Translations under genes and position numbers: made by a program
Part shown: piece by piece, positions 28,011-35,866 of the stretch
Numbering within the stretch: position 1 is the first letter of the stretch
Layout: the number at the start of each line of letters is the position of its first letter
The notes under the pieces: generated by a model
What the model was told of the DNA's origin: nothing
The model's database searches: none
The model's input: the letters and a program-made list of their open reading frames with translations, nothing else
Assembly: GCF_024055795.1 (NCBI RefSeq)
Contig: NZ_JAMXMY010000024.1
Location: 94,616-158,615, forward strand
Direction: 5' to 3'
From: Actinoallomurus purpureus
GTDB lineage: Bacteria > Actinomycetota > Actinomycetes > Streptosporangiales > Streptosporangiaceae
Length of the DNA stretch: 64,000 bases

Positions 28011-28724
28011 TCAGCGATAGAGGCCCGGGTCGCCCGGTCCGTAGATCCGGAAACGGTCCAGATCGGTCGTGACGCCATCCACCCCGTGCGCCAGCTCCAG
28101 CGCGGCCGACGCCGCCAGTCGTACGAAACGGGGATCACGTTGCCCCGCGATGCCGAACCGGTAGCCGTGCAGCCCCGGCTCCCGCCGCATCGGCCCGAGC
28201 GCCAGCGGCAGCAACCAGCGCAGGCTCGGCACCTCCGGCCCGTCACAGCGGATGTTGATCGGCGCGTGCGGCGTGGTGAGGAAGAAAGAGCCGTCCTCCT
28301 CGGGCCCGTCCGGAACCAGACCGGGGATGAAGGCGCTGAGCCGCGCCGCGAGCTCCCCCGGCGACACCTTCCGCGGCGTGTGGACGACGACGACCTCCGT
28401 CGGGTCGTCGGCCACCAGCTGCTGCGGCAGATGCGCGTACCCGCCGAACCGGCGCGCCAGCCCACGCGCCAGCCAGTTTTGGAACGGTCCCGAGTCGCTG
28501 GCCACGAAGGCGTGACCCTGCGGCAGATTGCCCTTGGCGGCGAGGTCGGGTGTCACCGGCTGCGGCCCCGCCAGCCGTACGCCGGCCCCGAACGCGACCC
28601 CGCCGTCGACCGGCGCGGCCCCCGGATCGAAGATCCGGATCGCGGCGAGCCACCGCTGCGGCTCCGGCGGCCGTGGCAGCACCACCGCCGGCACCTTGCG
28701 CAGCCGCCTGGCCGACACGCCCAT
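28011..28724 (-). CDS. Conserved protein of unknown function, coupled to dcd
   Basis: 237 residues. The ATG shares a base with the dcd stop (TGATG), so it is translationally coupled. I do not recognise a domain. The protein is mixed alpha/beta, with no signal peptide or membrane helix; it has a repeated theme of short hydrophobic strands (AVVLPRPPEPQRWLAAIRIF; TEVVVVHTPRKVSPGELAA) and a basic segment (LARGLARRFGGYAHLPQQLV). Coupling to dCTP deaminase hints at nucleotide metabolism, but no motif supports this. Confidence 0.6.
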   Translation of the reverse strand: MGVSARRLRKVPAVVLPRPPEPQRWLAAIRIFDPGAAPVDGGVAFGAGVRLAGPQPVTPDLAAKGNLPQGHAFVASDSGPFQNWLARGLARRFGGYAHLPQQLVADDPTEVVVVHTPRKVSPGELAARLSAFIPGLVPDGPEEDGSFFLTTPHAPINIRCDGPEVPSLRWLLPLALGPMRREPGLHGYRFGIAGQRDPRFVRLAASAALELAHGVDGVTTDLDRFRIYGPGDPGLYR

Positions 28725-29299
28725 CAGATGCGCGTGCGGTGAAAGTTGAGGTACGACCGCGACGGCGTCGGACCACGCTGATCCTGATAACGCGACCCGT
28801 GATGCTCGGAACCGTACGGATGCTCCACCGGAGAACTCGTCCGGAACAGGCACATCTGCCCGATCTTCATACCGGGCCACAGCTTGATCGGCAGCGTCGC
28901 GACGTTCGACAGCTCCAGCGTCACGTGCCCGCAGAACCCCGGGTCAATCCAGCCCGCCGTCGAGTGCGTCAACAACCCCAGGCGCCCGAGGCTGCTCTTC
29001 CCCTCCAGTCGCGCGGCCAGGTCGTCCGGCAGACCGAACACCTCGTACGTCGAGGCCAGCACGAACTCCCCCGGATGCAGGATGAACGCCTGATCCGACT
29101 CCACGTCGACCTGCCGGGTGAGGTCGGGCTGCTCCACCGCCGGATCGATGTGCGGATACCTGTGGTTCTCGAACACCCGGAAGTAACGGTCCAGGCGCAC
29201 GTCCACACTGGACGGCTGAACCATCCCGGGCTCGAACGGATCGATCTTCATCCGTCCGGACTCGATCTCGGCCTTGAGATCACGATCGGAGAGCAGCAC
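28724..29299 (-). CDS. dcd: dCTP deaminase
   Basis: 191 residues. Start [20 protein letters not shown] and the trimeric dUTPase-fold signature [20 protein letters not shown] then [14 protein letters not shown], with the catalytic glutamate in the GHVTLEL strand. Deaminates dCTP to dUTP, feeding dTMP synthesis; some actinobacterial members are bifunctional and also hydrolyse dUTP. It ends [20 protein letters not shown] plus a basic tail. First gene of a two-gene unit. Confidence 0.95.
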   Translation of the reverse strand: MLLSDRDLKAEIESGRMKIDPFEPGMVQPSSVDVRLDRYFRVFENHRYPHIDPAVEQPDLTRQVDVESDQAFILHPGEFVLASTYEVFGLPDDLAARLEGKSSLGRLGLLTHSTAGWIDPGFCGHVTLELSNVATLPIKLWPGMKIGQMCLFRTSSPVEHPYGSEHHGSRYQDQRGPTPSRSYLNFHRTRI

Positions 29300-29670
29300 G
29301 ACAAGAAACTACCGGGTAATCACCCCGACACGTAAACGCCGGATCGGATCATCCGGAACCAGCGGCTGCTCGGACGCTGGCCGGGGACCACGGCGAACGG
29401 GGCCCGGGCACGACGGGTGTGGGTCCCTGAGGTCGGCGACACGCCCCGACATATGCCGCTATGGTCGCCTCCGCCGTGTGACACACCCCGCGGCGGCGGC
29501 CGCGGGTCCTGATCATTGGCACCTACTGCGTCCCTATGCGCACCGGACGCCAACCGATCGGCACGGGCCGATTCGGCCGCCGAGTGATCCGGGCGGGAGC
29601 CGGAACCCCTGGGCATGAAGGGCGCGGGTTCCGGTAGCATGTGCGGGCGGTCCCTGAGAAGGCGACCGAT

Positions 29671-29744
29671 GCGGGTGTAGTTCAATGGCAGAACTCCAGC
29701 TTCCCAAGCTGGTAGCGCGGGTTCGATTCCCGTCACCCGCTCCA
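29671..29744 (+). tRNA. tRNA-Gly (anticodon CCC)
   Basis: 74 bases including an encoded CCA. Acceptor GCGGGTG pairs with CACCCGC; anticodon stem CCAGC/GCTGG with loop TTCCCAA gives anticodon CCC; the T arm GCGGG-TTCGATT-CCCGT is standard. The 3' half, from the anticodon loop to CCA, recurs three more times downstream, marking it as an integration site. Confidence 0.96.
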
Positions 29745-29745
29745 A
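29701..29745 (+). repeat. att copy 1 (inside the tRNA-Gly gene)
   Basis: 45 bases from the anticodon loop to just past CCA. It is identical to 31371-31415 and near-identical to the copies at 33057 and 35789. It is the attachment core of elements that insert into the 3' half of the tRNA gene. Confidence 0.9.
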
Positions 29746-29750
29746 CAGCT

Positions 29751-29788
29751 AAGGCCCAGGTCAGGGCATGAATCCCGACCCGGGCCTT
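29751..29788 (+). terminator. Terminator after tRNA-Gly (and convergent integrase remnant)
   Basis: AAGGCCCAGGTCAGGG pairs with CCCGACCCGGGCCTT with two mismatches, followed by GATCGTTTT. Lies seven bases beyond the tRNA. Confidence 0.75.
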
Positions 29789-29818
29789 GATCGTTTTCGG
29801 GGCCTTAACGATCTCCCG

Positions 29819-29838
29819 TGCAATTAGCGTGCAATTAG
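29819..29838. promoter_or_regulatory. Integrase arm-type site pair, left side
   Basis: Two direct copies of TGCAATTAG starting 11 bases apart, 75 bases inside the first att copy and abutting the integrase stop. The same pair (second copy with one change) occurs at 32953-32972 and a decayed pair at 31273, each beside an att copy. This is the layout of arm-binding sites for tyrosine integrases. Confidence 0.55.
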
Positions 29839-30329
29839 GCCACAGGCACCAGCACGCCCACCGCACCGCCGTCGCCGTCATCCTCGCGGTTGTCGCGCTG
29901 AGCCTTCAGGAGGGCATCGAGGCCCGGGGCGATCGCCTGGTCCGCCTTGTTGGTCGCGTGCTGGTAGATGATCGCGGCCCGAACGCTGGCGTGCCCCATC
30001 CGTGCCTTGAGGTCGGCCAGGCTCGTACCTGGAGCCGCCCACATGTTGCCTGTGTGGCGAAGATCGTGGAAGCGCAGGCCGGGAGCACCGAGCTTCTCCA
30101 CGGCCGAGGTCCAGCCTGCCGCGACGCGGAAGTTGCTCCTCCGTGGGAGCTTGCCCTTTGGCCCCGCGAACAGGAAGGCGTCGCCCTCCTTGCCGACATA
30201 GGCGTCGAGGTGCTGCCGAAGCGCCGGAACGATGGCCCTGGGGATCGATACAGTCCGCCGACTGGCGAGCTCGACGGCAAGAAGCGCGTCCCCGAACCGT
30301 CGTGGTCCAGCCAGCGTAGGCACGACCAC
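29835..30329 (-). pseudogene. Truncated tyrosine-recombinase integrase, catalytic half only
   Basis: 164 residues carrying the C-terminal catalytic core: FHDLRHTGN (conserved Arg and following His/Lys context), LKARMGHASVRAAIIYQHAT (active-site His and Tyr). The N-terminal arm-binding and core-binding domains, about 200 residues, are missing. It lies next to the tRNA att site and reads toward it, as integrases of pSAM2-like elements do. It cannot catalyse integration alone, so the elements here are either fixed or depend on an integrase elsewhere. Confidence 0.85.
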
Positions 30330-30355
30330 GACGGTTCGAGTTCGGAAACAAGCAA

Positions 30356-30640
30356 TTACGATACCCAGCGCATGTATCCGTAATTCAGTCCACCGTCAGC
30401 ATAACAGTATGCATAAGCCGTCCCAGAGTAGTTTGTGTCACCCCAGACATACCCTCCGTCGTTACACACTCCCACTGCCTGGTACCAGCGCCCGCTGCCT
30501 GTGCAATTTACCCCGTAAGTGTTTTTGTCGTGCCATGTGGTACATGTAGCGGCAGACGCTGGCGAAGCACCGATGAAGCTCACCGGCAGAATCATCGAGG
30601 CTCCCACGGCCATGCTGGCCAGGGTGGTTCGGATTCGCAC
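30356..30640 (-). CDS. Small secreted protein
   Basis: 94 residues from a GTG behind AAAGGAGATTCAC. Signal peptide MRIRTTLASMAVGASMILPV with cleavage near SPASA, leaving about 60 residues rich in Tyr, Trp and Gly with four cysteines (ATCTTWHDKN, GVNCTGSG, GVCNDGG, YAYCYADGG). It resembles small secreted proteins common in actinomycetes, of unknown function. Its base composition is visibly lower in GC than the flanking chromosome, consistent with arrival on the element. Two TTCGAATCTG repeats lie upstream. Confidence 0.75.
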   Translation of the reverse strand: MRIRTTLASMAVGASMILPVSFIGASPASAATCTTWHDKNTYGVNCTGSGRWYQAVGVCNDGGYVWGDTNYSGTAYAYCYADGGLNYGYMRWVS

Positions 30641-30748
30641 GTGAATCTCCTTTGAAACGGGCGCCCCCTATGCCGCCAACTGGCACGGGCGCGGCGCGGC
30701 GGTTAGTCAATGGCGATACTGGCGAACCATCAGATCGGCAGCAAGGTA

Positions 30749-30772
30749 TTCGAATCTGTTCGAATCTGTTCG
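30749..30772. repeat. Tandem TTCGAATCTG repeat upstream of the small secreted protein
   Basis: Two exact copies of TTCGAATCTG at 30749 and 30759 plus a trailing TTCG. Each contains the palindrome TTCGAA. Possibly an operator or iteron, about 110 bases upstream of the GTG start. Confidence 0.45.
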
Positions 30773-30904
30773 TGTAGGCCATCGGGTTGCCGACGGGGAC
30801 CTGCCAGAGCACACGTTGGTCGACCACTGGTTTTGTAGTCGATAACCGGCACCGGATGTCAATGAGCGCCGACATCACCCCTGCCCTTCCGGGAAATGCT
30901 GTCA

Positions 30905-30999
30905 GAAGGGCCCCGCGGGCGAAGGCCGTTCTTCCAGTGGGGCGCTCCACCTTCACCACCGGGGGCATGGCCCGCTACCCCGGAGGGTGGGACGATTTC
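30905..30999. repeat. Structured repeat copy 1, next to the IS110 scar
   Basis: About 95 bases sharing roughly three-quarters identity with 34707-34793. Shared blocks: TTCTTCCAGTGGG, GCTCCACC, GGCCCGCT and GGGTGGGACGA. In this copy GGGTGGGACGA runs directly into the IS110 end, while the other copy continues into different sequence, so the repeat looks like the insertion target. Confidence 0.55.
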
Positions 31000-31028
31000 T
31001 CAATAGAGTTGTCAAGGGCGGCAGAGGA

Positions 31029-31130
31029 TTACGCGGCCTTGGTGGCTGGGCATTCGGGCTGGTAGTAGCGGCGGTCACGGATGAGGGCCCATAGGACGTT
31101 GACGCGTCGTCGGGCGAAGGCCAGGACGGC
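31029..31130 (-). pseudogene. IS110-family transposase, C-terminal scar
   Basis: About 34 residues remain: AVLAFARRRVNVLWALIRDR then RYYQPECPATKAA and stop, the usual C-terminus of IS110-type DEDD transposases. The stop is followed by CTTGACAACTCTATTGAGAA, as in intact relatives as I remember them. The rest of the element is gone. Confidence 0.65.
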
Positions 31131-31370
31131 CGCGCGCCGGAGCACACACCCGCGCGAAACCGTCTGTCACACCGTCTCGCCGTTCGCGCGGGCGAGCGCT
31201 CCGGACCGATGCGTCCCCTGGACGCCGCCGGAGGTCTCCGCAGGCCAGCACCATCCGCTCGGCCGGAGCGCGGGCAATTAGCGTAACCAGGGCGAGCAGG
31301 GGTCAATAGGAGTAACTCGCGGAGTGTCGCAGCCGCAGGTCAGCGGAGCTGAAGGCCGATCCTCATTTAA
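31131..31370. other. Non-coding end of the first att-bounded segment
   Basis: No gene seen. Bases 31270-31370 match 32951-33056 at the end of the next segment with many substitutions, so both segments carry a related right-end sequence ending CATTTAATTCCCAAGC. Confidence 0.5.
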
Positions 31371-31415
31371 TTCCCAAGCTGGTAGCGCGGGTTCGATTCC
31401 CGTCACCCGCTCCAA
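31371..31415 (+). repeat. att copy 2
   Basis: Identical over 45 bases to 29701-29745 in the tRNA gene, including CCA, with similarity continuing (AATAGCCAAGGCCCAG against AACAGCTAAGGCCCAG). It closes the first segment and opens the second. Confidence 0.9.
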
Positions 31416-31707
31416 TAGCCAAGGCCCAGTGCCCCGAAATCCGTTCGCCAGCTTGACCGCGCTGCGCCGGAACCCGAGGGTTTGGTCTGGGCATGCGCGA
31501 CATCCTTCCTGATCATCACATGTGGACGTCAGGACAGGTGTCCGGCGGGTGGAAGGTCAGACCACGACCAATCCAGCGTACGGACTACCGCCCGGCGCCG
31601 GTGTCGACTCCGAGGTCTCAGGCATTCGATCGGTGGAGCTGGCCCTACCTCAAATGAGAGGGCTGACTCCAATGTGCCTGCCCTGACGCGTCATTAACTT
31701 CACCATC

Positions 31708-32859
31708 ATGAGAATCCTGAAGCACGCGGCCGCCGTCGCTGCCGGATCCGCACTCGTGTGCCTAGCGCTGCCCATCACACCGACCGCCGCGGCCGCGGAC
31801 GTCGCATCATCGGTCCCGCCGCCGTCTCGGTCGACGTTGGTGCAACAGGCGGGCAGGGTCGTCTCGGCCGGCGTACCGGGCGTCAACATCGAGACGCGCG
31901 ATGAGCGTGGCACCCAGTCCGTCGTAGCCGGTGTAGGGAATCTCCGCACCCACGAACCGCCGCGGCCCTCCGGCCAGTTCCGCATCGGTAGCGTCACCAA
32001 GTCGTTCACGGCGACCCTGGTGCTCAGCCTCGTCGCGGATGGGCGGATCCAACTCGATGCTCCGATCGACCGCTACCTGCCGGGGGTGCTGCCTTACTCC
32101 GAGCCGATCACTGTCCGTCAGTTGCTGCAGCACCGAAGCGGTCTGTTCGACTACGGGAGCGTCCTGTGGGCGAATCCGAAGCTCGTGGCCCAGTCGCGAT
32201 ACCGGGACTATGCTCCGGCCGATCTCGTGCGCATCGCCACGCAGAAGCCGCTGCAGTTCACCCCGGGCAGCCAGTTCCTGTACTCCAATACCGACTACAT
32301 CATGCTCGGCATGCTCGTGGAAAAGGTCACCGGCGACAACTACGCACACGAGCTGTCCCGACGCGTGTTGGACCCGGCCGGGTTGCGGCACACCTACCTC
32401 GCCGGACACGACCCGCGCCTGCGGCAGCCGTCGGCACGCGGATACGAGGCCGTGCATTCGCCGACCCGGTTGACGGATCTCACTACCTACAACATGTCCG
32501 TCGCGTGGGCGAGCGGCGACATCGTGTCCACCACCCACGACCTGAACCTCTTCTACTCGGCGTTGCTCGACGGGCGACTGGTGCCGCCCACCCTGCTCCG
32601 CCAGATGCAGCAGTCCGAACCCGCCTTCCCCGGCTTCGAGTACGGGCTGGGCCTCGGACACACCGAGATGTGCGGCCAGCAGGTCTGGGGCCACGTCGGG
32701 GGCGTGCCCGGGTACGGCACCTACAGCTTCACCAGCCCTCAGAGCGCACGCCAGATCACAATTTCGGTCAACCGCAGCCTCACACTGAACCCGGCCGCCG
32801 GAGACGAGATCAACGCGCTCATCGCCGATGAGTTCTGCGGCGACCCAGCCCAGCGATGA
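31708..32859 (+). CDS. Secreted serine hydrolase (beta-lactamase/D-Ala-D-Ala carboxypeptidase fold)
   Basis: 383 residues. Signal peptide (MRILKHAAAVAAGSALVCLA with cleavage near TAAAA), then a serine beta-lactamase-like domain with all three catalytic motifs: SVTK (S95-K98), YSN (192-194) and HVGGVPGY in the KTG/HxG position. This is the class C/DD-peptidase/esterase superfamily, resembling Streptomyces R61-type carboxypeptidases. Whether it trims peptidoglycan, hydrolyses a beta-lactam or acts on another ester cannot be decided. It is the only gene in the second att-bounded segment, preceded by about 300 non-coding bases. Confidence 0.88.
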   Translation: MRILKHAAAVAAGSALVCLALPITPTAAAADVASSVPPPSRSTLVQQAGRVVSAGVPGVNIETRDERGTQSVVAGVGNLRTHEPPRPSGQFRIGSVTKSFTATLVLSLVADGRIQLDAPIDRYLPGVLPYSEPITVRQLLQHRSGLFDYGSVLWANPKLVAQSRYRDYAPADLVRIATQKPLQFTPGSQFLYSNTDYIMLGMLVEKVTGDNYAHELSRRVLDPAGLRHTYLAGHDPRLRQPSARGYEAVHSPTRLTDLTTYNMSVAWASGDIVSTTHDLNLFYSALLDGRLVPPTLLRQMQQSEPAFPGFEYGLGLGHTEMCGQQVWGHVGGVPGYGTYSFTSPQSARQITISVNRSLTLNPAAGDEINALIADEFCGDPAQR

Positions 32860-32861
32860 GG

Positions 32862-32915
32862 CCACCGCAATCGTGGTGTGATGCGCGGCGTTGCGCAGCA
32901 CCTCGATTGCGGTGG
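32862..32915. repeat. Inverted repeat after the serine hydrolase gene
   Basis: Perfect 12-base arms CCACCGCAATCG and CGATTGCGGTGG with a 30-base loop. The stem starts two bases after the hydrolase stop, so it may act as a terminator, but there is no T-tract. Confidence 0.5.
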
Positions 32916-32952
32916 TGGCTTTCATCTCGTGGATCTCGGTGTAGGCGATGCG

Positions 32953-32972
32953 TGCAATTAGCGTGCAACTAG
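32953..32972. promoter_or_regulatory. Integrase arm-type site pair, right side
   Basis: TGCAATTAG and TGCAACTAG, starting 11 bases apart, about 85 bases before att copy 3. They match the pair beside the tRNA in the same orientation. Together they are what is left of the two arms of an attP. Confidence 0.55.
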
Positions 32973-33056
32973 CCAGGGTGAATAGGGGGCAATAAGGGTC
33001 ACTCGCGGGCTGTTGCAGCCGCAGGTCAGGGCCGCTGGCGGCCGTTCTCCATTTAA

Positions 33057-33100
33057 TTCCCAAGCTGGTAGCGCGGGTTCGATTCCCGTCACCCGCTCCA
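33057..33100 (+). repeat. att copy 3
   Basis: 44 bases identical to the tRNA 3' half (anticodon loop to CCA). It closes the second segment; the sequence after it is unrelated to that after copies 1 and 2. Confidence 0.9.
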
Positions 33101-33147
33101 GTGGTCGTCACGTTGCCGACTACTGGTCACGGCCACAACACTGATGT

Positions 33148-33672
33148 TTACGGAAAGACGTTGGCCTTCGACGATGTCCCGCTCGCGTCGGTCAACGACA
33201 CCGTAACGCCGTGCACGGTTGCGCTCTCCGGTACAACGAACACGTAAGGCTCCGTCTTCGACTGACCAGGATTAATAGCGTCGCCCGACGCCCAGGACCT
33301 GTCGGTGGCGTAGGTGTTGCCCGCATCGTTGATGAGCGTGACGGGATGAGGGTTGCCGTGCCCCAACTCCCCCGGCTGGTTCCCGATGTTGGTTACGAGA
33401 AGCTCCACGATCTCAAGCCGCCGGCCCCTTCCGGCCACCTGCGGCCGACGGGTCCCGTCAGTATAGGAACCTGCGCTGGTCACGCGCGCGTAGCGCACGG
33501 TGAAAGTCGTCTGGTCGTTGCGGACCTTTCCCAGCAGCGACCACAGGCCGGAAACAGGAGGTGACGCCGAATAGAGCACCGTGGGATCTACAGGGCTGTT
33601 CGAACTATCAGGTGTACATGCTGAGACACCGAGAAGGACGGCTAGGGCGAACACCAATCGGCGCATGCCCAT
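33148..33672 (-). CDS. Lipoprotein with DUF4352-like (telokin-type) domain
   Basis: 174 residues. Lipoprotein signal peptide MGMRRLVFALAVLLGVSAC with lipobox GVSAC at about residue 19. The mature part has an immunoglobulin-like fold pattern (LEIVELLVTNIGNQPGELGH, VTLINDAGNTYATDR, VFVVPESATVHGVTVSL) like DUF4352 lipoproteins. Function unknown; it would sit on the outer face of the membrane. First gene of the third att-bounded segment, 47 bases from att copy 3. Confidence 0.75.
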   Translation of the reverse strand: MGMRRLVFALAVLLGVSACTPDSSNSPVDPTVLYSASPPVSGLWSLLGKVRNDQTTFTVRYARVTSAGSYTDGTRRPQVAGRGRRLEIVELLVTNIGNQPGELGHGNPHPVTLINDAGNTYATDRSWASGDAINPGQSKTEPYVFVVPESATVHGVTVSLTDASGTSSKANVFP

Positions 33673-33804
33673 GTGACGTTATGGCCTGGCGGTTGGTTGC
33701 CAAGCTTGCCGGAAGCTGCGCGGACTGACGGCGCCGAGACTGCATCGGGTCGTGCCCGCTACGTGCCCCTCAGCCGGACGAGCTTCCTTCACCAGCGCAT
33801 CAAG
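33673..33804. other. Upstream region of the lipoprotein gene
   Basis: No gene seen. It should hold the promoter of the minus-strand lipoprotein. Confidence 0.35.
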
Positions 33805-33980
33805 GCGGCGGCGCTTCGCGCCGCCGCAGGCCGCCCGCTGCCGCACGCCCTACGGGCGTGCGGCGTGGGTGCCGTTCCCTCCGGTCCTGCCGATCGGGCG
33901 GCCCACCGCGCAAGTTCGCCGGCAGACTCCACAGCAGCTTCGTCAGGCCTCTGCCGCGGTGGGCAGACACCCACCGCGGC
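33805..33980. other. Cluster of three strong hairpins (possible structured RNA)
   Basis: Three perfect stems in 176 bases: GCGGCGGCGC/GCGCCGCCGC (33805-33827), GCCGCACGCCC/GGGCGTGCGGC (33840-33864) and GCCGCGGTGGG/CCCACCGCGGC (33953-33980). None is followed by a T-tract. The middle stem begins a block (33839-33905) that recurs at 39242-39300 outside the att array. I see no protein here. Reading direction is unknown. Confidence 0.5.
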
Positions 33981-33993
33981 CGGCTACCGTCCT

Positions 33994-34440
33994 CTACACA
34001 CGTGTAACCGCGCGGAGTATGGCAACCAGGGCGTCAATGTCATCGCGTGCCTGGTGGGCGCGGATCGGATCGATGTAGTCGCGTGATTCGACGATCTCCC
34101 CATTCCGGACGCGCATGACGAAGACGCAGGGAACCTGAGTTACCGAACCGCTCGACATCGGGAACTCGTAGGCGAACTCGGCGACGATCACCTCGGGATC
34201 CGCGGTCTCGTGGACGATGACATCGACGACCCGCCTTTTAGGAATCGACGCCCGGGCCTCCGGCGGCACCGAAAAGTGTTCCCGAAGTGCATCCCGGCTC
34301 GTCAACGGCTCGGACTCGGGCGTCGCCATCGGGTGCCGGACGTCGGTGACCTCGGCATACAAGTCCGGCAGCTCGTTGGAGCGACCTTCGGCCACGCCAT
34401 GGACGAGCTGGAGGAAGATGTCGCGCGGACTGGTGCTCAT
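33994..34440 (-). CDS. NTF2-like (SnoaL-type) protein
   Basis: 148 residues with the NTF2-like cone pattern: helix SPRDIFLQLVHGVAEGRSNE, a strand with YAEVTDVRHPMATPESEPLT, then VIVHETADPEVIVAEFAYEF and VFVMRVRNGEIVESRDYIDP, which closely follows nuclear-transport-factor-2-like/ketosteroid-isomerase-like proteins. The MRVRNGEIVESRDYIDP strand is the family's most conserved one. No cofactor or catalytic residues can be assigned. GGAGG precedes the ATG closely (GGAGGCCCC). Confidence 0.8.
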   Translation of the reverse strand: MSTSPRDIFLQLVHGVAEGRSNELPDLYAEVTDVRHPMATPESEPLTSRDALREHFSVPPEARASIPKRRVVDVIVHETADPEVIVAEFAYEFPMSSGSVTQVPCVFVMRVRNGEIVESRDYIDPIRAHQARDDIDALVAILRAVTRV

Positions 34441-34706
34441 GGGGCCTCCTGATCATGAAACAGATGCTCTCAACGTTCCATCCTCAACATGACAGATCTG
34501 GCCGACCGCCCAAACGAAAACCAGGTTCTTAGCCGACATGATCGTTCCGTTGGAGGGCTGTACCAAATGCCCGCCGACACCAGATGCCTCCGGCGGGGCG
34601 CTCCGGCTCGGGGATGGCCCAGCCGGCATGCGTCGGAAGGTCTGAGGACGGTTGAGGTGGGAACCGGGTCATCCCCTGCGCCGATGTCCCAGGCGAAGCC
34701 GAGCAG
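34441..34706. other. Non-coding stretch in the third segment
   Basis: No gene supported. Small frames lack start signals. Confidence 0.35.
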
Positions 34707-34793
34707 GCCAAGGCCCTACGGGTCGAGGTCGTTTCTTCCAGTGGGAGCTCCACCCAACCCGTAGGGCCCGGCCCGCTTCCCGATGGGTGGGAC
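34707..34793. repeat. Structured repeat copy 2
   Basis: About 87 bases related to 30905-30999. It contains the inverted pair CCCTACGGGT / ACCCGTAGGG around an inner GGAGCTCC palindrome, so it can form a cruciform or hairpin like REP elements. Uninterrupted after GGGTGGGACGA, unlike copy 1. Confidence 0.55.
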
Positions 34794-34952
34794 GACGGCG
34801 CAGTCCCGGACCGGGTGATCGTCTAGATCTTTGGTACTTCCGACGACGAAGAACCTCGATGAAACCGCCGCCGCTCCGCCATTCACCCACATCGACGTGC
34901 CGGCCATGGCCACGTCCTTGATGAACACCAGCCGACGCTCATGGTCCTGCAT
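34716..34952 (-). CDS. Small hypothetical protein
   Basis: 78 residues from ATG 34952: MQDHERRLVFIKDVAMAGTS and onward, with strands SSRFFVVGSTKDLDDHP and CAVVPPIGKRAGPYGL. No motif recognised. The 3' end runs into the structured repeat, so the natural C-terminus may have been replaced. The palindrome GATCACGTGATC lies about 17 bases upstream of the ATG. Low confidence that it is expressed. Confidence 0.35.
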   Translation of the reverse strand: MQDHERRLVFIKDVAMAGTSMWVNGGAAAVSSRFFVVGSTKDLDDHPVRDCAVVPPIGKRAGPYGLGGAPTGRNDLDP

Positions 34953-35111
34953 CGCACCCAACCCCCTGATCACGTGATCGGAGCCGGGCGATGGAGATGG
35001 TTGAGGTTCGCTCCCGCCCGACACGTTCACCCGAAGTGGCGAGCGTGCCACGGAACGTTAGAGGAAGTTCGGGTCGACGACCCGAACTCCTGGTCCGGGT
35101 GGCCGGCGGGG

Positions 35112-35606
35112 CTATGGTGCCGGAGTAAGCGGGCCAGATCGGTCTTCAGGCGAGGGCTTAACCGACGGGGCCGGGATCAGCGGTCTCGGGTTCTCGTCGA
35201 AGGAGCGAAACACCCGTGTGGTCGGGTCCGGTGCTCCTTCGTCCCTAAGGCGATCGGTGAGCAGGAAGTCGGCCAGTTCGAACGCGGAAGCGTGCTCACT
35301 CTCGCTCAGGAAGAACGTCCCGCCGTTGAGGTCGGGATTCCAACCGTGCGCCAAGGCGTAGTCGATTACGCTCCGTACATCCTTTGGGGTCGGATAGTTG
35401 CAATCGGTCGCACAGCCCCACGGCAAGACCGCCTTTGACAACAGGTCCGCCTGGAGTGCACGGCTGTTCTTCCCGGCGCCCCAAACACGCACGCGGATGC
35501 ATCTGTGACAGTCGCGCTCACCGGCCACGTGGTAGATCTGGCCCGTCCATGCGAAATCTCGCCCGTCCGCGTACAGCTTTCGCAACCGCTCTTTCACGCT
35601 GCTCAC
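35112..35606 (-). CDS. Hypothetical protein, third att-bounded segment
   Basis: 164 residues. Starts MSSVKERLRKLYADGRDFAW. It has a cysteine cluster (ERDCHRCIRVRVWG; PWGCATDCNYPTP) and a region VRSVIDYALAHGWNPDLNGG that reads like a phage- or island-encoded small domain (alternating helix/strand, 'HGWNPDxxGG' motif found in small actinomycete proteins). The C-terminus is Pro-rich. I do not recognise the family. Standard promoter-like sequence lies upstream. Confidence 0.65.
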   Translation of the reverse strand: MSSVKERLRKLYADGRDFAWTGQIYHVAGERDCHRCIRVRVWGAGKNSRALQADLLSKAVLPWGCATDCNYPTPKDVRSVIDYALAHGWNPDLNGGTFFLSESEHASAFELADFLLTDRLRDEGAPDPTTRVFRSFDENPRPLIPAPSVKPSPEDRSGPLTPAP

Positions 35607-35788
35607 CTCGCCTCGTCGGCCGGGTCCGAAGCCTACGGTTGCTAGTCTGCGTTCTACGAACAGATTTAAGGCTTCGGGGGGCCCACTGCGTTCCCGTCAG
35701 AGCGGACGATCACGGTCGTTCACGGGGAGGGCGCCGAGAAGGCGCAGCTCAGCGGCACCGCAGGTGGTCAACGATCACTTGAAGCGAC

Positions 35789-35832
35789 TCCCCAAGCTGG
35801 CAGCGCGGGTTCGATTCCCGTCACCCGCTCCA
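35789..35832 (+). repeat. att copy 4
   Basis: 44 bases with two substitutions from the tRNA 3' half (TCCCCAAGCTGGCAGCG against TTCCCAAGCTGGTAGCG); the T arm and CCA are intact. It is the outer right end of the att array; downstream lies a Ser/Thr kinase gene. Confidence 0.88.
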
Positions 35833-35866
35833 CAGCAAAGGCCGTTCGGTTTCGGCGCCGAGGTCC

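Noticed and set aside
33805..33980. Three strong hairpins as ordinary terminators
   Set aside because: No T-tracts, not placed after the ends of flanking genes, and part of the block recurs elsewhere.
34441..35111. A complete gene cluster for a natural product in the cassette region
   Set aside because: No synthetase, synthase or tailoring gene is visible; contents are small hypotheticals and NTF2-like protein only.
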